Assembly (NCBI GenBank): GCA_947504185.1
Contig: CANNGJ010000027.1
Coordinates: forward strand, 1-39,029
Origin: an uncultured Tenacibaculum sp.
GTDB taxonomy: Bacteria > Bacteroidota > Bacteroidia > Flavobacteriales > Flavobacteriaceae
Length of the DNA stretch: 39,029 nucleotides
Direction: 5' to 3'
In this document: positions 1 through 8,300 of the stretch, piece by piece
Layout of the letters: each line of letters opens with the position of its first letter
Position numbering within the stretch: position 1 is the stretch's first letter
Program-made: the position numbers and the translations under genes
The notes under the pieces: model-generated
Databases searched by the model: none
Seen by the model: only the letters and a program-made list of their open reading frames with translations
Told to the model about the DNA's origin: nothing

Positions 1-2
1 TG

Positions 3-75
3 AGCGAGAGACCAGGTTCGAACTGGCGACATTCAGCTTGGAAGGCTGACGCTCTACCAACTGAGCTACTCTCGC
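3..75 (-). tRNA. tRNA-Gly (anticodon TCC), copy 1
   Basis: Read on the minus strand, a 73-nt cloverleaf starts at GCGAGAG and ends at CTCTCGC plus a U discriminator. The 7-bp acceptor stem pairs perfectly. The anticodon stem TCAGC/GCTGA encloses the loop CTTCCAA, giving anticodon TCC for glycine codons GGA and GGG. The T arm contains GTTCGAA. The 3' CCA is not encoded. The sequence is identical to the copy at 119-191. It sits at the window edge, so more tandem copies could lie to the left. Confidence 0.95.
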
Positions 76-118
76 ATTGGTAAATAAAGATTTTTAAAGT
101 CTATCTTCTAAAGACTTG

Positions 119-191
119 AGCGAGAGACCAGGTTCGAACTGGCGACATTCAGCTTGGAAGGCTGACGCTCTACCAACTGAGCTACTCTCGC
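119..191 (-). tRNA. tRNA-Gly (anticodon TCC), copy 2
   Basis: This is a second copy, identical to the tRNA at 3-75, with the same 73-nt cloverleaf, TCC anticodon, U discriminator and no encoded CCA. It is the promoter-proximal copy: a Bacteroidota-type promoter lies 50-80 bases upstream on the minus strand, and no promoter is obvious in the 43 bases between the copies. The two are therefore probably transcribed as one dicistronic tRNA precursor. Confidence 0.95.
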
Positions 192-244
192 ATGGTAAAG
201 ATTTTTGCTATAATTAAGGTGTTAACTCTTATTTAAAGCGGTTG

Positions 245-274
245 CAAATATAAAATAGTTTATAGAATTTGCAA
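245..274 (-). promoter_or_regulatory. Bacteroidota-type promoter for the tRNA-Gly pair
   Basis: On the minus strand the -7 element TATATTTG (245-252) lies 19 nt downstream of a -33 TTG (272-274). This fits the Bacteroidota primary sigma consensus TTG, 17-23 nt, TAnnTTTG. It faces the tRNA whose 5' end is at 191. Confidence 0.6.
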
Positions 275-291
275 TAGAATTTGCAATAAAA

Positions 292-738
292 TTAATAAAA
301 TTTTTGATCATCTCTTATAACTTTCACAAAATGAAAACCATAGATTTCAAATCCTTCATTATAATAAAATTTATGAGACTTTCTGTTGCCTGTATAAGTG
401 TTTAATTCAATTGCTTCATAACCTTTAGATTTGGTGTATTCATAAATCCAGCTAAAAAACTGTTTTCCAATGTTTTTACCACGATATGCATCGTCAATAA
501 TTACATGATCTGGTTCTACGCTTCTTCCAGAATAATGCCGAACGCTATACCAAAGCCCTGAAATACCAATTAATTTATCATTATCAAATACGCCAACACA
601 TTCATAATTGTTATAAGTAGCCATTTCTAAAACTCTTTCTTTTAATATGTCATGAGGTGTTGTAGTGTTGGCTTTATGTAAGAGTGGAAGAATAGAGAGT
701 ATTTCGTCTTTATTTATTGCTCTAAAATTAATGCTCAT
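292..738 (-). CDS. GNAT-family N-acetyltransferase
   Basis: This 148-residue protein is the usual size for a single-domain GNAT enzyme, which transfers acetyl from acetyl-CoA to an amine. The acetyl-CoA loop (motif A) is visible as the beta strand VIIDDAYRGKNIGKQFFSWI, with R-G-K-N-I-G in the place of the Q/RxxGxG/A signature. It is followed by a helix and the motif-B-like segment IELNTYTGNRKSHKFYYNEG, then a GFEIYGF-type beta strand, all typical of the fold. The substrate cannot be deduced. The gene stands alone, with tRNA-Gly downstream and a divergent hydrolase gene 107 bp away. Confidence 0.85.
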   Translation of the reverse strand: MSINFRAINKDEILSILPLLHKANTTTPHDILKERVLEMATYNNYECVGVFDNDKLIGISGLWYSVRHYSGRSVEPDHVIIDDAYRGKNIGKQFFSWIYEYTKSKGYEAIELNTYTGNRKSHKFYYNEGFEIYGFHFVKVIRDDQKFY

Positions 739-845
739 TTAAAATATTTTAGCATAAAGATATAAAATTGAAATTGTAAAATAGTAACTTACAAAGTGTA
801 ATTTTATAGTGTGAAAATCGACGAACAAAACTTAAAACTAATATC

Positions 846-1739
846 ATGAAAATTAAAATATTACTAACGATAAGTTTATTCTTTGTAACTAATTTAATTA
901 TGGAAGCTCAAAATAGAGAAGTTAAAATTAGATCTCAAAAAGTAGCGGATAATATATATATGCTTCAAGGTCAAGGAGGAAATATAGGGGTGTTTGTAGG
1001 TGATGATGGAGTTTTTATGATTGATGATCAATTTGCTCCATTAAGCAAAAAGATAATCGATAAGATTAAAGAGATTACAGATAAACCTTTAAGTTATTTG
1101 ATTAATACACATTGGCACGGAGACCATACAGGAGGAAATGAGAATATGAAAAAAGAAGGTTTTTTAATTATATCTCATGAAAACGTTCGTAAAAGAATGA
1201 GTACAAATCAAGTTGTAAGAGGAAGAAAAAAGAAAGCTTCATCGAAAGAAGCTTTGCCAGTAATAACTTTTACAGACGATATGATGTTTCATATAAATAA
1301 TGAAGATGTTTTAGTTTCACACGTTCATAATGCACATACTGATGGAGATTCACATATTTATTTTACAAAAAGTAATGTGATACATATGGGGGATACTTAT
1401 TTTCAAGGAAAATTTCCATTTATTGATTTAGATAGTGGAGGTAGTATCGATGGGTATATAGCATCGATAGATAAAGTTTTAATGATTGCTGACAATGAAA
1501 CTAAAATTATACCAGGGCATAGAAGTTTATCTAATAAAGAAGAGCTAAAGGTTTATAAAAAAATGTTAGTTACTTTACGAGATAGAGTTCAAAAAGCTAT
1601 AGATGCTGGAAAAACTTTAGAAGAGGTTACTAACGATAGCAGTATAACAAAAGAGTATAAAAAAGAATATGGAGGTTGGTTTATTTCGGCAAAAGAAATG
1701 AGAACAACTATTTATAAGAGTTTAAAAAGTAAAGAGTGA
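846..1739 (+). CDS. Secreted metallo-beta-lactamase-fold hydrolase
   Basis: This 297-residue protein starts with a Sec signal peptide (residues 1-21, ending EAQ), so it probably acts in the periplasm. The metal site is complete: H89-x-H91-x-D93-H94, H164, D183 (in MGDTYF) and H225 (in IPGHRSL). A bridging Asp at 183 is the pattern of glyoxalase II-like and quinoprotein-relay-like hydrolases, so antibiotic hydrolysis should not be assumed, since class B3 beta-lactamases lack that Asp. The substrate is unknown. The stop overlaps the GTG start of the next gene by 4 bp, implying translational coupling with an acetyltransferase. Confidence 0.88.
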   Translation: MKIKILLTISLFFVTNLIMEAQNREVKIRSQKVADNIYMLQGQGGNIGVFVGDDGVFMIDDQFAPLSKKIIDKIKEITDKPLSYLINTHWHGDHTGGNENMKKEGFLIISHENVRKRMSTNQVVRGRKKKASSKEALPVITFTDDMMFHINNEDVLVSHVHNAHTDGDSHIYFTKSNVIHMGDTYFQGKFPFIDLDSGGSIDGYIASIDKVLMIADNETKIIPGHRSLSNKEELKVYKKMLVTLRDRVQKAIDAGKTLEEVTNDSSITKEYKKEYGGWFISAKEMRTTIYKSLKSKE

Positions 1740-2167
1740 TAACAGTAAAAGAGATAACCGCAGCAGATACTTACAAAATAAGGCTAGAGGTATTGCGAAA
1801 GAATATTGATTTACCTTATAAATTTGATGGAGATTTTGATAAAGAAACTTTTCATTTAGGGGGTTATTATGAAGAAGAATTAGTTGGTATTGCAACATTT
1901 ATGAAAAATGATATTGAATCTTTAAAGGGGAGCCAATATCAATTAAGGGGAATGGCTACTACAACAAAAGCAAGAGGAAAAGGATTAGGAAAACATATAA
2001 TTAATAAGGCAGTTGCTATTTTAAAAGAAAAACAAATTGATTTTTTGTGGTGTAATGCACGAAAGGAAGCGGTTTTATTCTACGAAAAACTAAGTTTTGC
2101 TAAAATAGGAACTGAATTTATTGTTGAAAAAGTTGGTCCACATTATAAAATGTATACTAAGATTTAA
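1736..2167 (+). CDS. GNAT-family N-acetyltransferase, GTG start
   Basis: This 143-residue GNAT protein has the motif-A segment RGMATTTKARGKGLGKHII, whose R-G-K-G-L-G loop fits the acetyl-CoA pyrophosphate signature very well. It then has NARKEAVLFYEKLSF, the usual C-terminal helix-strand element with Tyr. The start is GTG inside a GTGA overlap with the upstream hydrolase stop, and no ATG lies nearby, so the pair probably forms an operon. The substrate is unknown. A strong bidirectional hairpin terminator follows at 2170-2204. Confidence 0.85.
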   Translation: MITVKEITAADTYKIRLEVLRKNIDLPYKFDGDFDKETFHLGGYYEEELVGIATFMKNDIESLKGSQYQLRGMATTTKARGKGLGKHIINKAVAILKEKQIDFLWCNARKEAVLFYEKLSFAKIGTEFIVEKVGPHYKMYTKI

Positions 2168-2169
2168 GC

Positions 2170-2204
2170 AAAAAAAAACTCAAACTTATTGAGTTTGAGT
2201 TTTG
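2170..2204. terminator. Bidirectional intrinsic terminator
   Basis: An 8-bp perfect stem, ACTCAAAC (2178-2185) with GTTTGAGT (2193-2200), has a 7-nt loop. It is flanked by an A run at 2170-2178 and Ts after 2200. It can end the plus-strand acetyltransferase transcript and the minus-strand tRNA-Met transcript. Confidence 0.8.
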
Positions 2205-2278
2205 TAGCGAAGAGCAGATTTGAACTGCCGACCTCAGGGTTATGAATCCTGCGCTCTAACCAACTGAGCTACCTCGCC
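2205..2278 (-). tRNA. tRNA-Met, elongator (anticodon CAT)
   Basis: This 74-nt cloverleaf on the minus strand has acceptor arms GGCGAGG and CTTCGCT (two G-T pairs), D arm AGCTCAGTTGGTTAGAGC, anticodon loop with CAT, and T loop GTTCAAATC with an A discriminator. The G1-U72 pair and the absence of three consecutive G-C pairs at the base of the anticodon stem argue for elongator rather than initiator Met. tRNA-Ile2 is also genomically CAT, but its acceptor and anticodon stems usually differ. CCA is not encoded. Confidence 0.9.
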
Positions 2279-2289
2279 GAATGCGGGTG

Positions 2290-2319
2290 CAAATATAGAA
2301 ACTTTTTGTTTTTTTACAA
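2290..2319 (-). promoter_or_regulatory. Promoter for tRNA-Met
   Basis: On the minus strand, TATATTTG (2290-2297) lies 19 nt downstream of TTG (2317-2319), the same arrangement as the tRNA-Gly promoter. The tRNA 5' end is 12 bases past the -7 element. Confidence 0.6.
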
Positions 2320-2382
2320 TGAAATTTTTGAATTTTTTTTTGAAAAAATAAATATATATATTGCAACTCAACAAAAAATGAA

Positions 2383-2766
2383 ATGACTAAAGTTAAGTAC
2401 GAATTAGAGTTTCCGGTGCATGCTTCACCAAATATGTTATATCAGTATTTAGCAACTCCTTCTGGTTTACAAGAGTGGTTTGCAGATAAAGTTAATTCTC
2501 GTGGAAAAGTAATGACTTTTACTTGGGACGACTCTGATGAAGAAGCAAAAATAGTTGCTAAAAAAACAAACGAACGTATAAAGTTTAAATGGACTGAAAG
2601 CGAGGGAGATGAAAGCTATTTTGAATTTAGAATAGAAGTAGATTCATTAACCAAAGATGTATCTATAATGGTTACCGATTTTGCTGATGATGAAGATGAG
2701 GTAGAAGAAGCAAAAATGTTATGGGAAAACCAAATAGAACAGCTAAAGCATAATATAGGTGCTTAA
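2383..2766 (+). CDS. START-like (SRPBCC fold) domain protein
   Basis: This 127-residue acidic protein has the AHSA1/START-like pattern: an N-terminal strand with FPVHASPNMLYQYLATPSGL, then EWFAD, alternating strands including MTFTWDD and IKFKWTES, and a long C-terminal helix (EEAKMLWENQIEQLKHNI) that would cover the hydrophobic cavity. The family is cytosolic and binds hydrophobic ligands or chaperone partners; its role in Bacteroidota is not established. There is no signal peptide. It precedes the class IV aminotransferase and yqgE, an order I remember as common in flavobacteria. A strong terminator at 2784-2812 separates it from the next gene. Confidence 0.75.
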   Translation: MTKVKYELEFPVHASPNMLYQYLATPSGLQEWFADKVNSRGKVMTFTWDDSDEEAKIVAKKTNERIKFKWTESEGDESYFEFRIEVDSLTKDVSIMVTDFADDEDEVEEAKMLWENQIEQLKHNIGA

Positions 2767-2783
2767 GACTTATAAAGATAAAA

Positions 2784-2812
2784 TAAAACTCGACATTTAG
2801 TCGAGTTTTTTT
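2784..2812 (+). terminator. Intrinsic terminator
   Basis: A perfect 7-bp stem, ACTCGAC (2788-2794) with GTCGAGT (2800-2806), has a 5-nt loop and six Ts after it (2807-2812). It ends the START-like gene transcript. Confidence 0.85.
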
Positions 2813-2835
2813 ATGGCTACTAATTACCTAAATTG

Positions 2836-2843
2836 TAATTTTG
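2836..2843 (+). promoter_or_regulatory. Possible -7 element for the aminotransferase gene
   Basis: TAATTTTG matches TAnnTTTG and lies 20 bases before the ATG at 2863, just after the preceding terminator. No convincing -33 TTG stands at the expected distance, so support is partial. Confidence 0.4.
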
Positions 2844-2862
2844 CAATCAAATTTTTTGATAA

Positions 2863-3693
2863 ATGATAAATTTTAACGGAGCAATAATTTCTAACCAAGA
2901 GTTACAATTGTCAAACGAAAATAGAGCATTCAAATACGGTGATGCTATTTTTGAAACCATAAAGGTTGTAAATGGAAAAGTGGTTTTTTTTGAAGACCAT
3001 TATTTTAGATTAATGGCATCTATGAGAATGCTTCGTATGAAAATCCCGATGGAGTTTACATTGGAATTTTTACAAGAAGAAATTTTAAAAACTACCAAAT
3101 CTATTTCTGATTCAGGAAGTTTTAGAGCTCGTTTAAATGTATACAGAAAAGATGGCGGATTATATAATCCAAAATCTAACGATATCGATTATTTAATTGA
3201 AGTTTCATCATTAGAGTTTCAAGAAAAATCTACTTACAAGATTGATTTGTTTAAAGACTTTTATAATTACTCAGGATTATTGTCTACTGTAAAAACAAAC
3301 AATAGAATGCTGAATACCTTGTCAGCAATTTTTGCAGAAGAGAACGATTTAGATAACTGTGTATTGTTAAATGAAAGAAAAGGAGTAGTGGAGGCTACAA
3401 ATGGAAACATTTTTATTATTAAAGATAATGTAGTTAAAACTCCAGCTTTAACCGAAGGTTGTATTAAAGGAGTTGTTAGAAAAAAGGTAATAGAAATTTT
3501 AGAGAAGAACCCTGATTATGCTATTGAAGAGACTGTTATTTCTCCTTTCGAAATTCAAAAAGCAGATGAGGTGTTTATTACCAATGCAATTATTGGAATT
3601 CAGTCAGTAACAAATTATCGTAAAAAAACGTTTACTTCTGAGATAACGAAAAAAATAAAAAGTAATTTGAATATACTAATGGTAACAAGCTAG
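2863..3693 (+). CDS. Class IV (D-amino acid/branched-chain type) aminotransferase
   Basis: This 276-residue, PLP-dependent, fold-type IV protein has the class hallmarks in order: NENRAFKYGDAIFETI (residues 18-33), a dense Arg/Met helix ending RMKIP, the Schiff-base lysine candidate K144 in STVKTNNRM, EATNGNIF for cofactor phosphate binding, and TPALTEGCIKGVVR (about 194-207). The length fits 4-amino-4-deoxychorismate lyase (PabC) and short branched-chain transaminases. The sequence alone does not separate these, so I give no symbol. It converges on yqgE and the two stop codons overlap by 4 bp. Confidence 0.82.
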   Translation: MINFNGAIISNQELQLSNENRAFKYGDAIFETIKVVNGKVVFFEDHYFRLMASMRMLRMKIPMEFTLEFLQEEILKTTKSISDSGSFRARLNVYRKDGGLYNPKSNDIDYLIEVSSLEFQEKSTYKIDLFKDFYNYSGLLSTVKTNNRMLNTLSAIFAEENDLDNCVLLNERKGVVEATNGNIFIIKDNVVKTPALTEGCIKGVVRKKVIEILEKNPDYAIEETVISPFEIQKADEVFITNAIIGIQSVTNYRKKTFTSEITKKIKSNLNILMVTS

Positions 3694-4247
3694 TTCATTT
3701 GAATATCGCTTGGAGCATTAGCCCAAATTTTATATTTACCTCCTTTCTGTAGCAGCTTATCTTTCCAGAAGGTTTCATCATCTGTTAAAAAGATATTCTC
3801 GTAATCGTTTTCAGAAACAAACCAAGAACTAGTGTGTAATTCATCTTCTAGTTGATTGGTTTCCCAGCCAGAATATCCTAAGAAAAACCGAATGTCAGTT
3901 GGTTTAAGTTTTCCATCATTTAATAGGTTCTTTAGCAACTCAAAATTACCTCCCCAATAAATACCATTAGCAACTTCTATACTGTTAGGAATTAGGTGTG
4001 GAACTTTATGAACAAAATACAGATTATCCTGCTCTACAGGTCCTCCTTGGTAAACTGTAAAGTCACAATCGATTTCAGGAATTAAATCGCTTAAAACATG
4101 TTTTAAAGGACGATTCAATATAAATCCAACCGAACTTCTTTTAGAATGTTCAGTAAGCAAAATAATAGCTCTCTTAAATGAGTTGTCATTTAAAATTGCA
4201 GGTTCTGCGATTAATAATCTCCCTTTTTCAGGTTTTAGTGCAACCAT
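3690..4247 (-). CDS. YqgE/AlgH family protein
   Basis: The 185 residues match the family's usual length. Visible family segments are the start KPEKGRLLIAEPAILNDNSF, GFILNRPL (about residues 57-64), GGPVEQDNLYFVHK (about 88-101) and GYSGWETNQLEDEL (about 144-157), followed by a SWF motif. The proteins are cytosolic and widely conserved, but the biochemical function is not settled. The gene converges with the aminotransferase, sharing 4 bp at the stops. Its start is the ATG at 4245-4247, just before the KPEKG motif. Confidence 0.88.
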   Translation of the reverse strand: MVALKPEKGRLLIAEPAILNDNSFKRAIILLTEHSKRSSVGFILNRPLKHVLSDLIPEIDCDFTVYQGGPVEQDNLYFVHKVPHLIPNSIEVANGIYWGGNFELLKNLLNDGKLKPTDIRFFLGYSGWETNQLEDELHTSSWFVSENDYENIFLTDDETFWKDKLLQKGGKYKIWANAPSDIQMN

Positions 4248-4378
4248 AAAAATCTTGTTAGTAAATACTAATGTAGTAAAAATTTTAGTAAATATTTAAC
4301 AAAAGAAGTATAATAATAAGATAAATAGGAAAAAACCTTTACTTTTTTTAGGAGTTTTTAATGAATTTAAAAGTGTGA

Positions 4379-5128
4379 TTAAAATTTTTCTAATAATTGA
4401 ATAACTTCATTTTTTTTACGAACAGAAACAGGTATTGTTGTTTTATTTTTTAAAACTAAATAACCACCATCAGATTTAATAAATTCTTTAATGTATTGTA
4501 AATTAACTAAATGACTTTGATGAACTCTTGTGAATTCAAACTCTTTTAGCATGTCAGCAAAATATTTTAGCGTTTTACCTACCAATATTTTTTGTCCGTC
4601 ATTCATGAAAAATTCAGTGTAATTATTATCTGATTTACATCGAATAATATCGTCTAAATTTACAACTACAATTTTATCAGAAGTATTTAAAGAAATCTTC
4701 TTTGGGCGCTGATTTGGACTACTAATTGATTGTTGTAATACTGTTAATTGCTCTTTATCTGGTTTAATTTGACTTTTAGCTTTGTTTATAGCATTCGTTA
4801 AATCTTCGTTTGAATATGGCTTTAAAACATAATCGATAGCAGCAAACTTAAAAGCCTTTATTGCGAATTCGTCGCTGGCAGTTACAAAGATTACTTTCGA
4901 TTGTAAATCTGGGTAGATTTCTAAAACATCAAAACCAGTTCCGTCGCCTAACATGATATCTAAAAATAAAATATCGGGTTGTTGTTTTCTTAAAAGTTTA
5001 GAAGCTTCAACAACACTTTTAGCAGTACCTATAATTTCTATTTCTGAATGAAATGTAGTTAAGTCGTTATATAGCATTTCTAAAGCAGAAAGCATATCTT
5101 CAACAATAATTGCTGTTAGTTTGGTCAT
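4379..5128 (-). CDS. LytTR-family response regulator
   Basis: This 249-residue protein has a receiver domain (residues 1-120) and a LytTR DNA-binding domain (about 148-249). The receiver keeps E10/D11, the phospho-acceptor D57 (in LFLDIML), T83 and K103 (in VLKPYS). The output domain includes ISLNTSDKIVVVNLDDIIRC, a typical DNNYTEF strand, and RVHQSHLVNLQYI. It starts one base after the stop of the sensor kinase gene upstream, so kinase and regulator are co-transcribed partners. LytTR regulators bind pairs of direct repeats about two helical turns apart. A candidate pair stands at 8605-8640 upstream of the neighbouring lipoprotein operon. Confidence 0.92.
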   Translation of the reverse strand: MTKLTAIIVEDMLSALEMLYNDLTTFHSEIEIIGTAKSVVEASKLLRKQQPDILFLDIMLGDGTGFDVLEIYPDLQSKVIFVTASDEFAIKAFKFAAIDYVLKPYSNEDLTNAINKAKSQIKPDKEQLTVLQQSISSPNQRPKKISLNTSDKIVVVNLDDIIRCKSDNNYTEFFMNDGQKILVGKTLKYFADMLKEFEFTRVHQSHLVNLQYIKEFIKSDGGYLVLKNKTTIPVSVRKKNEVIQLLEKF

Positions 5129-5129
5129 G

Positions 5130-7121
5130 TTAAAAATCAGTTTTTAAAGGGATTCTAAAAAATACTTTTGTGCCAATTACGGTTTTGTTTTCAATGATTT
5201 CGCTTATTGTAAATAAGTTTTTATTTGATAAGCTTTTAATACGCTCTTTAGTAACTTCTACAGCTATTGAATTATGATCGCTAGCTTTTTTGTTGAGTTT
5301 AGAATGGCTTAACCCTATACCATTGTCTGTAATATTACATTGTAAAAAGTCTTTTTTTATAGAAAAATTGATAAAAATCTTACCATCTTTAATCGATTTA
5401 ATACCATGTTTAATACTGTTCTCAATAAAGGGTTGAATTAGCATTGGCGGAATTAAAATTTCTTCAGTATCAATATTTAAATCTGTGTTAACTTGATATT
5501 CAAACGGATTTGAATTCATTTGTTGTTCTAACTCTAAATAATTATTTAGTGTTGTTATTTCTTCAGCTAAACTAATTTCCTCTTGTCTAGAATTATGAAG
5601 TATTCCTCGTAAAAGGGTTGCGAACTTACTTATCGTTGAATTCAATTCTATTGAGTTTCCAGAATTACCTAAAGCTTTTATTCCGTTTAATACATTAAAA
5701 ATAAAATGCGGATTCATTTGTAATTGCAACGCTTTTTGTTCAAGCGATAACAAATGATTTTCTAATTGTAGTTTTTCAATTTTAGCTTTGTTTTTAGCTT
5801 TTGCTTTTTTGATATATGAGTAGGTAACGCCACCAAGTAGAACAAGTAATCCACCAATAATACTCCATTTAAACCATTCTTTTTCATAAATAGGATTATC
5901 AATAAAAAACTGAAAATGAATAGGGTCACTTTCTAATTTTCCTATTTTAGATTGTGCTGTAAAAGTGTAGTTACCTGAGTTTAAATTGACGAAATTCACT
6001 GAGCTGTTTCTAGTCCACGGACTAAATTCATTGTTTAATTTATATCGATACTCTACTTCTTTAGGCTTGTTAATATTTATAGCCTTAAAACTAAAGGATA
6101 AATGATTTTTGTTTGGCTTAAGCTGTAATGTTTTTGGGTAGTTGTTAATATCAATACTATCAAGCGATTTATATACAACGTCTATATTTTGAAAGGAGAT
6201 AATAGGTTTTAAAGTAGTAGTATTGTTTCCTCTAATTTTATACAAACCTTTATTATTTGTTGCAATCCAAATGTTTTTTTGAAGATCTTGAAAAACAGCG
6301 TTTATTTGATTTGTTTTTAGAGTATTGTATTTATTAATACTTTTTATAAAGTTAAAGTTGGTGTCTAAAATTTCTATACCATCTTCTTTAGAGGTAATCC
6401 AAAACTGATTGTTAATTAACTTAATACCTGTTACTTTTTTTGCGTTTATAAGAACATCAATTACCGTGTTATCTTCAATTACTTTTAAACCGTTATTGTA
6501 AGTTGTTGCTATATGCTTTTTTTTATTTAGTAAAATAGAAGTAAAGTTTCCTAAAGCGATTCTTTTTAAAATTTTAGGATTCATTAATTCATCTAGTTTC
6601 CATAACCCTTTATTTGTAGCTACCCAGTAGAATTTACCATCAAATTTTAAATCGTTAATGGTATTTAAATCTATTTGAAAGTTTGTACGAAGTGGCGAGA
6701 GAAAATCTTCTCTAACTCGATAAATTCCTTTAGATGTTCCAAGAAAAGTATGATTATTCGTATTTAAAATACAATTGATTTGTTTTCCTTCAAAGCTTGT
6801 GAAACTATTTTGCTTTTTTATACTTATACCTTTATTGGTTCCAACTAGTAAGTGATTGTTTTTATTAGAACTAACAAAAACATTATTAGAAATTAAACCA
6901 TTTTTTGTAGAAAAATTTACAAACTCATTTCCATCAAAACGAGAAATACCTTTATCGGAAGAAAACCATAAATACCCTGTTTTATCTTGTGTAATATTTG
7001 TGATTTTTAAACTAGGCAACCCATCATTTAAAGTGTAGTTTTTAAGACCCCTGTTTTGTGCAGCGCTATTTATTGCGACTAGTAGTAACGGTATTAAAAA
7101 GAGATTTTTAAACAACTTCAT
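5130..7121 (-). CDS. Sensor histidine kinase (LytS/His_kinase type) with periplasmic propeller
   Basis: This 663-residue protein has a signal peptide (1-22), then periplasmic two-component-regulator propeller repeats, the clearest being NITQDKTGYLWFSSDKGISR (42-61) and others near 90-175 and 275-297. A Y_Y_Y-like beta domain (about 345-408) and one membrane helix (418-437) precede a coiled coil and the LytS-type kinase core. The phospho-acceptor is H472 in MNPHFIFNVLN, the N box is QPFIENSIKHG (563-573) and the G box is DNGIG (599-603). Compared with large hybrid sensors, the propeller looks short. Ligand unknown. Partner regulator lies 1 bp downstream. Confidence 0.92.
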   Translation of the reverse strand: MKLFKNLFLIPLLLVAINSAAQNRGLKNYTLNDGLPSLKITNITQDKTGYLWFSSDKGISRFDGNEFVNFSTKNGLISNNVFVSSNKNNHLLVGTNKGISIKKQNSFTSFEGKQINCILNTNNHTFLGTSKGIYRVREDFLSPLRTNFQIDLNTINDLKFDGKFYWVATNKGLWKLDELMNPKILKRIALGNFTSILLNKKKHIATTYNNGLKVIEDNTVIDVLINAKKVTGIKLINNQFWITSKEDGIEILDTNFNFIKSINKYNTLKTNQINAVFQDLQKNIWIATNNKGLYKIRGNNTTTLKPIISFQNIDVVYKSLDSIDINNYPKTLQLKPNKNHLSFSFKAININKPKEVEYRYKLNNEFSPWTRNSSVNFVNLNSGNYTFTAQSKIGKLESDPIHFQFFIDNPIYEKEWFKWSIIGGLLVLLGGVTYSYIKKAKAKNKAKIEKLQLENHLLSLEQKALQLQMNPHFIFNVLNGIKALGNSGNSIELNSTISKFATLLRGILHNSRQEEISLAEEITTLNNYLELEQQMNSNPFEYQVNTDLNIDTEEILIPPMLIQPFIENSIKHGIKSIKDGKIFINFSIKKDFLQCNITDNGIGLSHSKLNKKASDHNSIAVEVTKERIKSLSNKNLFTISEIIENKTVIGTKVFFRIPLKTDF

Positions 7122-7138
7122 ATAAACAAACTTACAGT

Positions 7139-7174
7139 AAAAAAGTAACTGCTCAAATTAAACAGTTACTTTTT
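7139..7174 (-). terminator. Intrinsic terminator after the lipoprotein gene
   Basis: A 12-bp perfect stem pairs AAAAAGTAACTG (7140-7151) with CAGTTACTTTTT (7163-7174) across an 11-nt loop. It lies between the lipoprotein stop and the kinase start, separating the two minus-strand units. Confidence 0.8.
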
Positions 7175-7196
7175 ATAATTATCAAATAGCATTCCA

Positions 7197-8270
7197 TTAC
7201 TTCATTGCATATAAACGCTTATTGTTGGTGTCTGGTTTTACATGTTCTAGGTTGCCATAAGGTTTTGTAATGGGCTTTAATACGCATAAAACAGATGCTT
7301 TTCCTTTAATAATTAGCTTTTCATTTTTTATTTTATAAGACCATCTAAATTTTTCTACTGGAATATCCATTTTATCAATGTCTTTCATTAAATCAACATT
7401 AATTGTAATAAAATCCATAATTTCTTCTTGCATTGTAAACGTTGGAATTTCATTATCAGAATTCGTATAATCTAATTCCCATTTTACAGGAACGGTGAAC
7501 TGTTTTGTGTATGGCTCACCAACATAACGCTCTTTCTCATTCGTTAAAGCATCAAACCAGCTTATCTCTTTTTCTTCTGGATATTTCTTAGCAATCTCTT
7601 TAGATAAATCTACTTTTCCAGGAGAATGTGCTGTAGGGTAGAATACATAATACGGTTTTGCTAAAAAGTGTTTTGTAAACTCACCTCCAAAGACATTAAA
7701 ATATGGAGAAGCTTTTACTTGCGGAACCTCATTAGTAGCAAAAACTTGTTTAAAACTGTTTAAAAGTTCTTGTTTATCACCTAATCCGTTTGCATGAAAA
7801 ATAATTTTACTGTTGACGTTTATTCCTTTTTTTACTTTAGGAAGATTAGCTTTTAATAAATTTTCTGAACTTGTTTTTTCTCCATTAACAGTAGTTTCTA
7901 AATTCATTTCTTTCCACGGATTGTTATGATTTACAATATGTATTTCTCCGTAAGGATTTTCATTAGCATTAGTGTTCATCCAAGTAATAATTTCTTCGAT
8001 AGAGTAGGTGTCGTTTATTATTTGATATTTTTTTTCTTTAAAATACACTCTAGCACTGTCGTAAAAGTCACTGTCCTTTTTATTATACCCAGCAATAAAT
8101 ACAATTGGTTTTCTTGGTGTTAAAGTTGTTTTTACAGTGATTTCTTTTTTCTTAGCAATGTTTCCCACTTCTGGTGTTTTGTTCGTTTTAGTTTCTTCAC
8201 AACTAGTAAAAATTCCAATAAGTAGCAGTAATCCCATTACTGTTCCTACTTTTAAAATGTTTTGTTTCAT
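7197..8270 (-). CDS. Lipoprotein of unknown function
   Basis: This 357-residue protein has an N-terminal lipoprotein signal: a hydrophobic stretch followed by GIFTSC with the lipidated cysteine at 24, then a Thr/Lys/Glu-rich linker. The remainder has no family I recognise. A segment IVFIAGYNKKDSDFYDSARV, then HIVNHNNPW and KIIFHANGLGDK, suggest an alpha/beta fold with His/Asn-rich loops that might be enzymatic, but I cannot name a catalytic set. It follows a 71-residue gene by 30 bp on the same strand and is probably co-transcribed with it. A terminator follows. The two-component system downstream may regulate it. Confidence 0.75.
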   Translation of the reverse strand: MKQNILKVGTVMGLLLLIGIFTSCEETKTNKTPEVGNIAKKKEITVKTTLTPRKPIVFIAGYNKKDSDFYDSARVYFKEKKYQIINDTYSIEEIITWMNTNANENPYGEIHIVNHNNPWKEMNLETTVNGEKTSSENLLKANLPKVKKGINVNSKIIFHANGLGDKQELLNSFKQVFATNEVPQVKASPYFNVFGGEFTKHFLAKPYYVFYPTAHSPGKVDLSKEIAKKYPEEKEISWFDALTNEKERYVGEPYTKQFTVPVKWELDYTNSDNEIPTFTMQEEIMDFITINVDLMKDIDKMDIPVEKFRWSYKIKNEKLIIKGKASVLCVLKPITKPYGNLEHVKPDTNNKRLYAMK

Positions 8271-8300
8271 AGGTTTTTGTTTTAAGGTTATTGTTTATAG

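Larger units (their letters stand above)
1..206. repeat. 116-bp tandem duplication carrying tRNA-Gly
   Basis: Positions 1-75 recur at 117-191, an offset of 116. Similarity continues past the tRNA 5' end: copy 1 has attggtaaataaagattttt and copy 2 the shorter atggtaaagattttt. The duplicated unit thus included tRNA flanking sequence, which suggests unequal recombination or slippage rather than two independently placed genes. Confidence 0.8.

Noticed and set aside
846..1739. Beta-lactam resistance gene
   Set aside because: The metal-ligand set with a bridging Asp at 183 indicates a general MBL-fold hydrolase; nothing supports antibiotic hydrolysis.
2205..2278. Initiator tRNA or tRNA-Ile2 identity for the CAT tRNA
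   Set aside because: There are no three consecutive G-C pairs in the anticodon stem as in an initiator tRNA, and the overall sequence fits elongator Met. Ile2 is less likely, though only a model-based call would settle it.
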